64,000 nt of DNA from Candidatus Obscuribacterales bacterium (GTDB taxonomy: Bacteria; Cyanobacteriota; Vampirovibrionia; Obscuribacterales; Obscuribacteraceae): assembly GCA_021732085.1 (NCBI GenBank), contig JAKFVQ010000023.1:124001-188000 (forward strand), written 5' to 3'. This document shows positions 16,026 to 25,845 of the stretch, piece after piece. The notes under the pieces are model-generated. The model saw only the letters and a list, made by a program, of their open reading frames with translations. It had not been told where the DNA came from and did no database searches. Made by a program: the position numbers and the translations under genes. Numbering within the stretch: position 1 is the first letter of the stretch; each line of letters starts with the position of its first letter.

Positions 16026-18968
16026 CTACTTGAATTGGCTTTGGTAGACTTCGCTGGCAGAACTTTCCTTTGGAGTTACAAGCATTGACGTAATGGTGGT
16101 GATGACCAACGCGGCTGCGGCGGCGCGGCTCAAACCGCCACCGCTAGCTCCACCTGAGCGGCGATTATTTAGGTGGTCAGTAACGACTTTATCAGCAGCT
16201 GTTTTGACCAAGCCGCGAGCTTTGTCTTGCGCAGCGGCTCCGCGCTGGCCGGAAACTGCTTCCTTCAACTCAGATATAACAACAAGGTTTTGGCGCTCCG
16301 CATCTAGTTGACTCTTCAAGCGCATTGCAAGCTGCCTTGCTTCCGTTGTTTTCTCGGTCAATGCTTGTTCTTGAGCTTTCTGGTGCTCGGTTTCAAGTTT
16401 CTGAACGCGTTCGGCCGTTTCCCGGGCAGCCTTTTCAATCTCTGTGTTCATATGAAACTTCTCACCGCCAAATGTCAGATTCTCCCCGTCCCATGCGGTG
16501 ACGATTGGCTTGCTTGTATCTATTATGGCTCTGCGATCCGACGCCGCAGCCTCCGCACTGACGGCGGCTGGTTTCTTAGACGAATCTCCAGACCTTTGCA
16601 CCTGTTCGAAGGCAATCGTGCGCGCCTTCTGCGATATATCATTTATCATCGGCTCCAGAGAACGCATGGTCACTGGCAAATTGCCCTTTTCGCCCGCAGT
16701 GTTTATGAGCGCCAATCCTGCAGATGCTGAGTATGCATCAACAATAGTACGAGCTGCGTTAGCCTTCAACTGTGCCGATGAGATCTCGAGAACAGGATGT
16801 TTCGAATTTACATCCTGCACCATCCTCGGTGCAGCATCGCCTGCCACGATTTGTACCTTCAAATTACGCAAAGCTTCAGGAAGGTCGCGATCCGTCGCCA
16901 CTCCAAGCTGTTTTCGCAACGAGCTGCGAATCTGAGCTTGCAAGAACTCACCACGATCTTTGTCGGCAGCAGGCAAGCGCTGCGCAGCTCTTTCCGACAA
17001 TTCTTGTAGGGCGGCTGTCATAGCTGCTCTGTCTGTCAGCTTAGCAAAGTTAGCGGTCCCGCGTGCGCCCATGATCAGAATGCGTCGTTCACATTCAGCA
17101 TTAATTGCCTCATTTACCTGTTTGACAGCTTCCTCATGTTTCGGATTTTTGGGATCCTCATATGCTTCAGTAACCGCTTTGAAGCGATCGATTTCAGCCT
17201 GGCCCCATGAATCCTGTCCCTTCTGCTGCTTCTCAACTTGATCATCGAGCAGCAATCTCAAATCAAACGCAGTATCAGCGCTAGCAATTTTTGGATCTAA
17301 GCTTTTGAGTGAATCGCGCAACTTCATTAGTTCGGAAACAGCTTCGCCACTCACGGCACGCGCTGCCTGTTGATTGGCATTATCATTCTCGGCGCTTCGC
17401 TCACCTTTATCCTGCCCATCCTTAGGTGGCTGTGCAGCCACTCCAAGATTGGAATCCGAACTTCGCGATCTCAATTTAGCAATAACGTTTTCCGCGATCA
17501 GTGGCGGACCATTCCCGATTCGACCGCCGTTTTCAATGGTGCCTCGGACTTCCGGCTGCATAAGAATACTTGTCAATTTGTCCGCGACGGCTTTCAATTT
17601 CCCACTGTAGCGGTTATCTTTGAGGGCTTTGTCCATGGCGGTGAGCCGCTCGGCACCTTTGATTTCCTTGCCATCGGCATCTTTAAGCGGAGCCGTGTTA
17701 ACGCCCATCGATTGCAACTCTTTGTTGGAAAGTGCGCTCAAGATTTTCTTATGATCTAAGAGTGCAATGCGCGCTTGAGCAATATGTTCTCGCAAATTGC
17801 CACCATCGAATAAACCATCTTTGGTGCGTAGTTTAAGCGGCATGTCATCGCCCTTGATCGTGTAGACATCGCTTTTTTGCTCACGAAGCGGTGCTGGTCC
17901 GGTATATACTTCGCCCTTCGCTTTGGCAAGCGCTACTTTTACAATTTCCTGTTCAGCCAGACGTCTTACTGATTGAACAAGTTCTGGTGATTTCACCTCA
18001 GCTTGTTTGAATTCCGTATGCTTGAAAGAGCGCATCACAACATCTTTCATATTCTCCCAAAGCCGGGCTATTCCTTGATCTTTCCCTCGCCCTTGTTCCT
18101 GCGCCCAGTTGCCGAGCCGCTCAATCTCTGCTTTAGTTTGCTCGTCCGACTTGACCTCCACCGAAGGCATGGGAGTGCCATCCTTGCCGAGTCTAAATGG
18201 AGTGCCCTCTTTTATCAGCTCGCGGATTTGCTTTGTGACTCGCTCACCAAGCGCTTTGGCCGCTTCTCTTTTCTCCAGATTTTCATCGTCGACCTTTAAG
18301 GATCCGAATTGGTCAAAAAGCGCATTCCCAGTCAATTTGGGATCCGCATCCTTATCAGCAATGGTGATCACTCCGCGTGCGCGTAAGTCGAAAACATTTT
18401 TCTTGTCGGTATTGGTAGTAGCATCAACAAAATGAAACTCACCGGTTCTGGTGTTAACCAGCAAGAAGTCCGCACCGACTTTGTCGGCGGGTGATTGGGG
18501 CTTCGAGGGAAAGAGTTTCCAATCCGGACCAATCTCTTTCTGCAGTGCAGGTAGAACCTTTTCGTTCAATAACTGGTAAACGTTATATTGCGCCCGATCG
18601 CCACCGCTTTTTGCCGGCGCTCGTAGCTCGGCTTCAGCGGAGGTGCGGATGGACTCCAGATAACGCAGCGCAGAGTTCAAATCACCTTTTGTAGCCCAAC
18701 TCATTGCTGAGCTGGCGGTGCTGTCGCCGGCTTTTTTAGTTCCATCCCCGTCAGGTTGAATATTTACACCGGGGAGTTTGTCAGTTCCGGCGGGTTGATT
18801 TCGAGCATCTCGCACGATGCCGTTCCCTTCCCTCGACCAATCGGGGCGCACAGCCCCATTGGTGGTCGTTTCGGAACGTTGCTCCGTTTGCTCGGACTTT
18901 GATTCAACAGGCGCATTCTCGCCTGCTGCTGGGGTTTTATCCCGTGAATCATTCGGATTGTCTGGCAT
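16026..18968 (-). CDS. Large orphan protein (980 aa) with disordered N-terminus and C-terminal membrane segment
   Basis: I do not recognise this protein. Residues 1-75 are acidic and disordered, ending in KLPGVNIQPDG. Residues about 90-250 form a globular region with GADFLLVNTRTGEFHFVDATT followed by DKK, vaguely like a nuclease core. The rest is mostly charged helix, including a coiled coil near 870-930. A single hydrophobic segment (AAAALVITTITSMLV) lies about 20 residues before the C-terminus, suggesting a tail anchor. I chose the ATG at 18968; an in-frame TTG at 19010 is weaker. Base composition and codon use look like the neighbours. It is flanked by the 103-bp palindrome downstream and the metal efflux genes upstream. 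Confidence 0.78.
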   Translation of the reverse strand: MPDNPNDSRDKTPAAGENAPVESKSEQTEQRSETTTNGAVRPDWSREGNGIVRDARNQPAGTDKLPGVNIQPDGDGTKKAGDSTASSAMSWATKGDLNSALRYLESIRTSAEAELRAPAKSGGDRAQYNVYQLLNEKVLPALQKEIGPDWKLFPSKPQSPADKVGADFLLVNTRTGEFHFVDATTNTDKKNVFDLRARGVITIADKDADPKLTGNALFDQFGSLKVDDENLEKREAAKALGERVTKQIRELIKEGTPFRLGKDGTPMPSVEVKSDEQTKAEIERLGNWAQEQGRGKDQGIARLWENMKDVVMRSFKHTEFKQAEVKSPELVQSVRRLAEQEIVKVALAKAKGEVYTGPAPLREQKSDVYTIKGDDMPLKLRTKDGLFDGGNLREHIAQARIALLDHKKILSALSNKELQSMGVNTAPLKDADGKEIKGAERLTAMDKALKDNRYSGKLKAVADKLTSILMQPEVRGTIENGGRIGNGPPLIAENVIAKLRSRSSDSNLGVAAQPPKDGQDKGERSAENDNANQQAARAVSGEAVSELMKLRDSLKSLDPKIASADTAFDLRLLLDDQVEKQQKGQDSWGQAEIDRFKAVTEAYEDPKNPKHEEAVKQVNEAINAECERRILIMGARGTANFAKLTDRAAMTAALQELSERAAQRLPAADKDRGEFLQAQIRSSLRKQLGVATDRDLPEALRNLKVQIVAGDAAPRMVQDVNSKHPVLEISSAQLKANAARTIVDAYSASAGLALINTAGEKGNLPVTMRSLEPMINDISQKARTIAFEQVQRSGDSSKKPAAVSAEAAASDRRAIIDTSKPIVTAWDGENLTFGGEKFHMNTEIEKAARETAERVQKLETEHQKAQEQALTEKTTEARQLAMRLKSQLDAERQNLVVISELKEAVSGQRGAAAQDKARGLVKTAADKVVTDHLNNRRSGGASGGGLSRAAAAALVITTITSMLVTPKESSASEVYQSQFK

Positions 18969-19204
18969 AAATAACCTGGTAATCGGGGTTAATGTCAAAG
19001 CAACCAGCAAAGCCCCTTAATCTGTATACCTTGGAACAGTCGATTTTCGACATCCGGCCGCCAAGGTTTAATGTGTACCGCCCCATCACGAATGGCGGGG
19101 CTAAATTGGGGCGCCAACATCCTTTGCGCTTGGATTTGAAGCCAACGTGCGCTAAGCGTTCTGGAAGCCCGAGCTGCTGTCCGGTCCCCTGCAGCAGATT
19201 GCAG

Positions 19205-22200
19205 CTATTTCTTGGCGCCCTCAGCTTGCGGCAGCTCGTCCGAGCTTTCAGAGGCAGTTTCAGCATCCGGCAAACTTGCAACTGTTCCTGGCGCTTGTTC
19301 TGTGTGGGTAGAGTCCGAATGTCCACTGGCGGAAGCATCGCCAGCTGGCTTCGGCAATTCCTCTTTGTTTATCAATTTGTAGAAAGCAGGCAAAACAACC
19401 AAAGTCAAAATCGTTGCTGAAACCAAACCACCCAGAACCACAGTTGCGAGCGGACGTTGAACCTCAGCACCGGTCCCGTCTGACAGAACCTTCGGAAGCA
19501 AACCGACGATTGCGACCAGGGCGGTCATCAAGACCGGACGCAGTCGAACACGGGCGCCTTCGATCGCCGCCTCAGCAACAGGCTGTCCGCGTTTTTGCAA
19601 CTGCATAATGTAACTCACCAAAATAACACCATTTTGAACTGCGACTCCGGACAAAGCGATGAACCCGATGATTGCCGGAACCGATAAGGTTTGACGAGTT
19701 ATGAGCAAGGCAAGAATGCCACCGATCATCGCGAACGGCACGTTCAACATGATCAAAGTAGCATTTTTCAATGAATTGAACGAAGCATAAAGCAAGATAA
19801 AAATAAGCAAAAGCACCGCAGGTACTACCACGGCGAAACGCGCCATAGCACGCTGTTGATTCTCGAATTGTCCGCCATAGACAAGCCGATAGCCTTTGGG
19901 TATCTGCACTTGTTTATTGACCTTCGCCTGCACCTCAGCAACGAATGAGCCGAGATCTCTTCCGCGAACATTGACCAGAACCGCAGTGCGTCGCTGCCCA
20001 TCTTCGCGGTTCATCATCACGATCCCATCTTCGATCTTCATATCCGCAAGCGCTCGAAGAGGAATGATCGCTCCATTAGGCGCGGTGATCGAAATTCGCT
20101 CCAAATCGACTACCGAATCTCTAAACTTTGTCGGATAGCGGACTAACAGCCCAAAACGTTTCGTGTCTTCAAGAACCTCTGTTACGACACGACCAGCCAC
20201 AGCACTGCTTATGATCTCTTGCACGTCGGAAACGTTTATGCCATACCGAGCAATCTCACGTCTATTCAATCGAATGTTGAGCTGAGGCAATCCGAGAATT
20301 TGCTCACGTTGAATGTCTGCCGATCCCCGTACTTGTCCGCATATGACTTCGATCTGACTGGCTATTTCATCAATCTTCCGCGGATCATCGCCGAAAACTT
20401 TGATACCAAGGTCAGCCTTTATACCAGATATAAGATCATCGATCATATCTGCAATCGGCTGCGAGAAGCTGTACAGCAAGCCAGGAATATTGTGAATCTT
20501 CGCTGCCATTTGATTGACAAGATCTTCCTTATTCTTGGTGCTCTTCCACTCAGATTTTGGCTTCAGGCCGACGTAAACGTCAGCGTTGTCCACCCCCTCC
20601 AAATCAGAACCCATTCCAGAACGACCGATCTTAGATACAACAACTGTTGTTTCAGGGAATTCTTTGATTACTGATTCAATCTGCTGGGCGACTCGCTGCG
20701 ATTCCGTTAAAGCAACACTGGGAGCCAATTTCGTGCGCAATAGAATCGGTCCTTCATCGAGCGTCGGAATAAACTCAGACCCCAGGAAAGGCACAATCGC
20801 CATGCTTGCGACAAGGGCAATTGAAGCTAACAAGGCAACGAAAATCGGTCTATTGATGGCACCAGCCAGTGCAGGTTCGTGGACTCTCTGCGCCAAGTTG
20901 AGGATTGGATTGTCTTTTTCCACAATCTTGCCTTTAAGGAACCAGCTGCACAAAACCGGCACGATGGTCAGCGCCAAAACGAGTGCACCGAGAATGGCGT
21001 AAATGAAGGTTAGTGCTAGCGGGCTGAACATCTTGCCCTCGACGCCTTCGAGCGAAAAGAGCGGAATGTATACCGCTACGATGATAAAGATTGCAAAGAC
21101 AATCGGTTTGCCAACTTCTTTCGTGGCATTCATCACCACGCTGAGATGATTGACCTTCACGCCCTTAGCTTCGGCATGTTCATGAGCATGAGCCAGATGC
21201 CGAAAAATGTTTTCCACAACAACGACTGCGGCGTCGACCACTACTCCGAAATCGACGGCACCAAGGGTCATTAGATTAGCGGACAGACCCGTAAGCTTCA
21301 TCATCACGAAGCTAAACAGTAAGGACAGCGGTATCACAACAGACACGATTAGAGCGCTGCGAATGTGCAACAGCACAGCGAACAGAATTACGATTACCAA
21401 TCCGCTGCTGAATAAGAGGATTTCCTTTACGGTCTCAATTGTCTTGTCAACAAGCTCGGTCTGGTCGTAATATGGATGGAGGCTCACGCCTTCGGGCAGC
21501 TCTTCTTGAATCTCGTGGATCTTTTCGCGAACCTTTTCGACTACGGCTTTGGTATTTACACCTTTACGAGTTAGAACGAAGCCTGTGACAGCCTCGCCCT
21601 CTCCATTCATGCTAGCCGCGCCCCGCCTGAAAGCGGGACCAATCTTAACTTCCGCGACCTGCCCTAAAATAACAGGCGTTCCATTTACTGACTTGAGAAC
21701 GATGGCTTCAATGTCATCTGCCGATTCAATTCTACCCAATCCACGGATAATGATTTCTTGTCCGCCCTGCTCAATGAAGTTACCACCTGCGTTTTGATTA
21801 TTGGCAGGAAGCGCATCCAGCACTTCTTTCAACGTCAATCCATAACCGCGTAACTTCGCCGGATTCACAAACACCTGATACTGCTTAACGAATCCACCAT
21901 AAGATACAACGTTGCCCACGCCAGGCACAGAGCGCAACTTGCGCGCGACAGTCCAATCCTGAATTGTGCGCAGATCGGTCAAATCATGTTTATCGCTCTT
22001 CAGATAATACATGTAGACCTGGCTAAAGCTGGATACCACAGGGCCAAGCAATGGCTGCGGGGAGCCGGATGGTAGCTCGATTTGAGAGAGTCGTTGCTGC
22101 ACTAACTGTCGAGCGAAATAGACATCAGTGTCATCATCGAAAATCGCGGTGACCACAGACAAACCAAAGCTCGAGTTGGATCTGATCTTCGAAATTTTCG

Positions 22201-22429
22201 GCAGACCATTTAGTCCGTTCTCAATCGGGAATGTAATCTGCTGCTCTACTTCCTGTGTGGCCATCGTTTCAGGCTCAGTGATGATCTGAACCTGCACATT
22301 GCTGACGTCCGGAAAGGAATCTATTGAAAGATTGAGAACCGACCAAACACCCAATCCAATTAAAAGAAAGACCAATCCAGCTGTTGCCAGACGATGATTC
22401 AGTGCACCGGTGATTAAACGCTCGATCAC
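19205..22429 (-). CDS. czcA: Heavy-metal efflux RND transporter, CzcA/CusA family
   Basis: Inner-membrane proton-driven pump of 1074 residues, the usual length. The first membrane helix is at about 12-34. The metal-subfamily signature in TM4, DFGVVVDAAVVVVE with D393, D399 and E406, is offset by nine from the proton-relay residues D402/D408/E415 described in CzcA, pointing to divalent-cation (Zn/Co/Ni/Cd) export rather than Cu/Ag. The last 55 residues are a Ser/Glu/Pro-rich cytoplasmic tail. It starts with GTG (GAGGG upstream) 16 bp after the adaptor gene. No outer-membrane channel gene is adjacent, so a TolC-like partner must be encoded elsewhere. Confidence 0.93.
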   Translation of the reverse strand: MIERLITGALNHRLATAGLVFLLIGLGVWSVLNLSIDSFPDVSNVQVQIITEPETMATQEVEQQITFPIENGLNGLPKISKIRSNSSFGLSVVTAIFDDDTDVYFARQLVQQRLSQIELPSGSPQPLLGPVVSSFSQVYMYYLKSDKHDLTDLRTIQDWTVARKLRSVPGVGNVVSYGGFVKQYQVFVNPAKLRGYGLTLKEVLDALPANNQNAGGNFIEQGGQEIIIRGLGRIESADDIEAIVLKSVNGTPVILGQVAEVKIGPAFRRGAASMNGEGEAVTGFVLTRKGVNTKAVVEKVREKIHEIQEELPEGVSLHPYYDQTELVDKTIETVKEILLFSSGLVIVILFAVLLHIRSALIVSVVIPLSLLFSFVMMKLTGLSANLMTLGAVDFGVVVDAAVVVVENIFRHLAHAHEHAEAKGVKVNHLSVVMNATKEVGKPIVFAIFIIVAVYIPLFSLEGVEGKMFSPLALTFIYAILGALVLALTIVPVLCSWFLKGKIVEKDNPILNLAQRVHEPALAGAINRPIFVALLASIALVASMAIVPFLGSEFIPTLDEGPILLRTKLAPSVALTESQRVAQQIESVIKEFPETTVVVSKIGRSGMGSDLEGVDNADVYVGLKPKSEWKSTKNKEDLVNQMAAKIHNIPGLLYSFSQPIADMIDDLISGIKADLGIKVFGDDPRKIDEIASQIEVICGQVRGSADIQREQILGLPQLNIRLNRREIARYGINVSDVQEIISSAVAGRVVTEVLEDTKRFGLLVRYPTKFRDSVVDLERISITAPNGAIIPLRALADMKIEDGIVMMNREDGQRRTAVLVNVRGRDLGSFVAEVQAKVNKQVQIPKGYRLVYGGQFENQQRAMARFAVVVPAVLLLIFILLYASFNSLKNATLIMLNVPFAMIGGILALLITRQTLSVPAIIGFIALSGVAVQNGVILVSYIMQLQKRGQPVAEAAIEGARVRLRPVLMTALVAIVGLLPKVLSDGTGAEVQRPLATVVLGGLVSATILTLVVLPAFYKLINKEELPKPAGDASASGHSDSTHTEQAPGTVASLPDAETASESSDELPQAEGAKK

Positions 22430-22445
22430 TGACGGGACCCTCGAA

Positions 22446-23909
22446 TCAGTGCTTACTACGAATGAGCTCAGTTCTAAGCATCAGACTGCCTTGCGTTACA
22501 ACGACCTCGCCAGCCTTTAAGCCTGAGAGAACCTCAAAGTAGTGCTCGTTGTCGACACCAAGATCGACCTCGCGTTCCTTGAACTCATCGCTGTTTTTCA
22601 CAAAAACAATTTTTTGGCCGTTTCTGTCTTGAACAGCCGCTTTAGGACATGCCAGAACTTTCCGCGGCGATGCCTTCAATTCAATATCAGCGAACATGTT
22701 TACTTTGAACCTACGTCCACGATTATCAAGAACGGCTCGAATTGCCAGAGTTCTGGTTTCGGGATTGACGGTATCGCTAATGTAGCTAATCTTTGCCGTA
22801 AAAACTTCATTCGGGAAACTTGAAACTTTTACTTTGACCGGACTGCCTATGGTTACACCGCCCAAATCGACCTCTGGCACATCGGCTACAACGAGCACAG
22901 TAGATAGATCCGTGATTGTAAAAATGTGTTTTTCCGGACGGACCATCTCTCCCACGGCGATGTCTTGCTGCGTGACGATGCCGTGTGTGCGAGAACGAAT
23001 AGGCAATGAAAGAACAATATTTCCAGTTCGCAGCAAATCCTTGATCATCGCATCGCTCATACCGGATACGCCTAAGCGTTGTATCAAAGTTTGCATATGC
23101 TGACGCTCGCGAAGAGTTTCAGCTTCTGCCAGCTGCAAATCTTTTCTCAACATCCCACGGTTTTTGAAAAGCCCTTCCTCACGCTCATAAGCAGTCTCGG
23201 CTTCTCTATGTGAGAGTTTTGCCGACTCGTAAGCTGCTTTGGCGGACAAGTAATCTTTCTCCGCCGCAATTTTTTCCTTATGCAAACCTTCCATGCGTTT
23301 GAATTCGGAGTGCGCCAACTCCAGGTGCACCTTGCTGGCTTCAAATCTGGTTCGTGCTTCGCTTAAAGTTTTGGGTCTGAGAATGTTTTCTTCGAAAATT
23401 TGTTTTTCACGATCTTCGTGAGCTTGTGCAATTCGCAACTTTGACTGTGCTTCGATTAATTCAGCTTGCAAACTGCTGAGTTCCTGACTATCAATGATTC
23501 CGAGCACCTGCCCCGGCGCAACCAACTCGCCCGGCTTCACTTTCACTTCCAACACGCGACCGGCAAAGCGCGTCGCGATATCTGCTTCCTTCCCGACATT
23601 TGGTGCGATGTGTCCAGTTATGTGCAAGTCATCGCCTAAGACACGGTCTTGAATTGCTTCGGTGTGGAAGTTGACGCGCTTGACGATCTCATCGGTCAGT
23701 TTGAATGACTTAAGCTGGTGCGGTGCCGGATGGGTTGCCGCCGCAGGTGTAACTCCAATTGCGGGAACGGCAGCATTGGCCTGATTATGCGTTTCGACAT
23801 CACCAGTACTGGTCGATGTCGAAACAGTTCCGTGCTCCGAGCCGCAGCCCTGCAAACAAAGACACAATACAAAAAGAGAGCTGAAAGTTCTGAGAATCCA
23901 ATTAAACAT
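22446..23909 (-). CDS. czcB: RND efflux periplasmic adaptor (CzcB/CusB, HlyD family)
   Basis: Membrane-fusion protein linking the CzcA-like pump to an outer-membrane channel. With the ATG at 23909 it has a short lipoprotein signal ending in the lipobox LQGC, so it would be anchored by lipid. The order of domains is typical: barrel-sandwich/lipoyl half (GRVLEVKVKPGELVAPGQVL), a long alpha-hairpin (roughly 135-260), the second lipoyl half, a beta-barrel and a membrane-proximal domain. The gene precedes czcA by 16 bp in one operon. An ATG at 23933 would add eight residues; neither start has a good Shine-Dalgarno sequence. Confidence 0.9.
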   Translation of the reverse strand: MFNWILRTFSSLFVLCLCLQGCGSEHGTVSTSTSTGDVETHNQANAAVPAIGVTPAAATHPAPHQLKSFKLTDEIVKRVNFHTEAIQDRVLGDDLHITGHIAPNVGKEADIATRFAGRVLEVKVKPGELVAPGQVLGIIDSQELSSLQAELIEAQSKLRIAQAHEDREKQIFEENILRPKTLSEARTRFEASKVHLELAHSEFKRMEGLHKEKIAAEKDYLSAKAAYESAKLSHREAETAYEREEGLFKNRGMLRKDLQLAEAETLRERQHMQTLIQRLGVSGMSDAMIKDLLRTGNIVLSLPIRSRTHGIVTQQDIAVGEMVRPEKHIFTITDLSTVLVVADVPEVDLGGVTIGSPVKVKVSSFPNEVFTAKISYISDTVNPETRTLAIRAVLDNRGRRFKVNMFADIELKASPRKVLACPKAAVQDRNGQKIVFVKNSDEFKEREVDLGVDNEHYFEVLSGLKAGEVVVTQGSLMLRTELIRSKH

Positions 23910-24118
23910 GTCGGGCTGCCAACTGAAAGTCATTGCGGAGTAGATCTGCTGGCTGATAAGCTAGCCAACTCCTCGTGTAAATAGAAAGTAATTGCTGTAA
24001 TTCATCATCCGGGAAGTCTGAGATAAAATCACAATTCATGAGCAGGTTGGTAATTATTGACTTGATTGCCAACAGATACAGGATACCAGTCCAAAGCCGT
24101 GAATGCACGGAGGTAGCG

Positions 24119-24415
24119 ATGAGATTGGACAAATGGCTAAAGCTGTCAAGGGTCATCAAGCGGCGTACGGTCGCGCAAATGGCTTGCGAACAAGGTCGCG
24201 TCTTTGTAAATGAGCGAACCGGCAAATCCAGCACGACCCTAAAGGTTGGCGACAAAGTACACATTGAACTTGGATCTAGAGCACTCACTTTGGAAATAGC
24301 TGAAATACCCATTAAAGCCCCACCGGCCCAAGAAGCGAGCCGACTCTACACAGTTGTTGAAGAAATCAGACGTCCAAGAGAGGATCCTGAATTTAAAGAT
24401 AGCGATTGGGATTAA
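24119..24415 (+). CDS. rqcP: S4-domain RNA-binding protein RqcP (YabO/Hsp15 family)
   Basis: A 98-residue protein. The S4 domain begins at once with MRLDKWLKLSRVIKRRTVA, followed by EQGRVFVNE and the VGDKV turn, matching B. subtilis YabO/RqcP almost position by position; the C-terminal LYTVVEEIR also fits YabO. RqcP binds 50S subunits obstructed by peptidyl-tRNA and works with RqcH in adding Ala tails during ribosome quality control. The ATG at 24119 has GGAGG six bases upstream; the open frame extends further but without support. It stands alone between the efflux operon and a secreted CAP protein gene. Confidence 0.88.
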   Translation: MRLDKWLKLSRVIKRRTVAQMACEQGRVFVNERTGKSSTTLKVGDKVHIELGSRALTLEIAEIPIKAPPAQEASRLYTVVEEIRRPREDPEFKDSDWD

Positions 24416-24634
24416 CAACGCTACCAGGGCACTCATAAGTATACGCACGAACGGTTTCCCGAATCTTTCAGGGGCGCGGGATGGCGAGGAACTTTACGAT
24501 CCTTTTTTCAGTATTCCCCGACCCCATCAAACGACCGAGGTGATAAAAGACGCAGGGGCCGCGGTATGCTGTTATTAGCCAGTGAGATCCCAGAACCGCA
24601 AAGAGCAATGTCCATATCATGAAAGGATGTTCGG

Positions 24635-25576
24635 ATGAAATTCGCCATTCCAGCCTTTGTATTGATGACCGTATCTGTCAGCGCGTACTTCTCATGCACG
24701 GCAAATCAAAATGTCTTAGCCGCCGGCAAACAATATGTATATGCAAGATCACAAACACAATCGAATTCTCCGACCATGGGCGTGGCAGGGGTGCCTGCCT
24801 TTGTACTTATGTCGAACGGACAACGCAGAGGTGTGTATATCACAAAAGCGGCAACGGGGGGATATTGGCGCAGCATCGGGTTGCGTCCAGGATATGTTTT
24901 GCTTACGCTCGACAATAAGGTAATTGAAACGGCAGACGGAATAGAATCGTATTTGATGTCGAAGAACCCGTCGGCAAATATCAATTATAGTTATGCCGCA
25001 ATTGTTGGTGGACAGCCCAGGCTGGTCTCGGGGCAAATGAATTACACCGGAAAGCATGTGGCCGGAGCCGTTTCTTATCCATCGACGCCAAGCTCCGGGC
25101 GCACCGTAGTTGGTGCCAGCAGCAGCCCTGAAGATCAAGCACAAGACAATACTTCAATCGGTGAGCTAGAGTCACACATAGTAAAACAAATAAATAAGGA
25201 TCGCGCCGCAAACGGGCTGGCAAGCGTCTCGGAAAGCTCTAGATTAACGTCCCTGGCGCGCTCTTACGCGGAATACATGCTCAGTACAAATTCAATGAGC
25301 CACATCGACCAGTCTGGAAAAAATCCAAATGACCGAGCAAACGATGTTGGTATTAGATGTGGTGTTGCCGAAAATCTCTCCACTTGCTCGAGGGGCTATG
25401 GCAGCGACAAGGTCGCACTAGAGCGAGCGCAAGCAATGATGCTCGGAGAACGCCCACCCAGCGATGGTCACAGAAGAAACATCCTTTCTCCCTCAGCTCA
25501 ATATGTAGGAGTTGGCGTCGCGCGTAGCGGACAAAGAATGACAATGGTGCAAGAATATACTGATACGTCCCCTTAA
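24635..25576 (+). CDS. Secreted PDZ + CAP (SCP/PR1-like) domain protein
   Basis: A 313-residue exported protein with an N-terminal signal sequence (about 1-30). A short PDZ-like region follows (LRPGYVLLTLDNKVIETADG, about 85-105). The C-terminal 150 residues are a bacterial CAP/SCP domain: helix INKDRAANGL, MSHIDQSGKN with the first conserved His, VAENLS, and DGHRRNILSPSAQYVGVGV with the second His. Bacterial CAP proteins are extracellular and have been linked to spore, wall or adhesion functions, with no single activity. AAAGGA lies seven bases before the ATG. It is probably monocistronic. Confidence 0.85.
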   Translation: MKFAIPAFVLMTVSVSAYFSCTANQNVLAAGKQYVYARSQTQSNSPTMGVAGVPAFVLMSNGQRRGVYITKAATGGYWRSIGLRPGYVLLTLDNKVIETADGIESYLMSKNPSANINYSYAAIVGGQPRLVSGQMNYTGKHVAGAVSYPSTPSSGRTVVGASSSPEDQAQDNTSIGELESHIVKQINKDRAANGLASVSESSRLTSLARSYAEYMLSTNSMSHIDQSGKNPNDRANDVGIRCGVAENLSTCSRGYGSDKVALERAQAMMLGERPPSDGHRRNILSPSAQYVGVGVARSGQRMTMVQEYTDTSP

Positions 25577-25845
25577 TCTTATATTCGCCATACTTCAGGA
25601 GATTCATATTCCAACGGCGAAGAAAGGTGCCTTAAGGTGATGATCGGCTGACAAATGACGGTCAACAAGACGAGCCGACGTAGCTATTCACGCAGCTCCA
25701 CGACATCGCGCCCCTCAGTTCAGACGAATGTGGACATCTGAATTTCATTTAAGGGCACTTCAAGATTAGTTGGCTGCCCTGCTCCCTGGCGATGAAAAGA
25801 CGTAGAATACAAGAGCTTCACCCGCACATCGTCAAGCAGAGTTAA

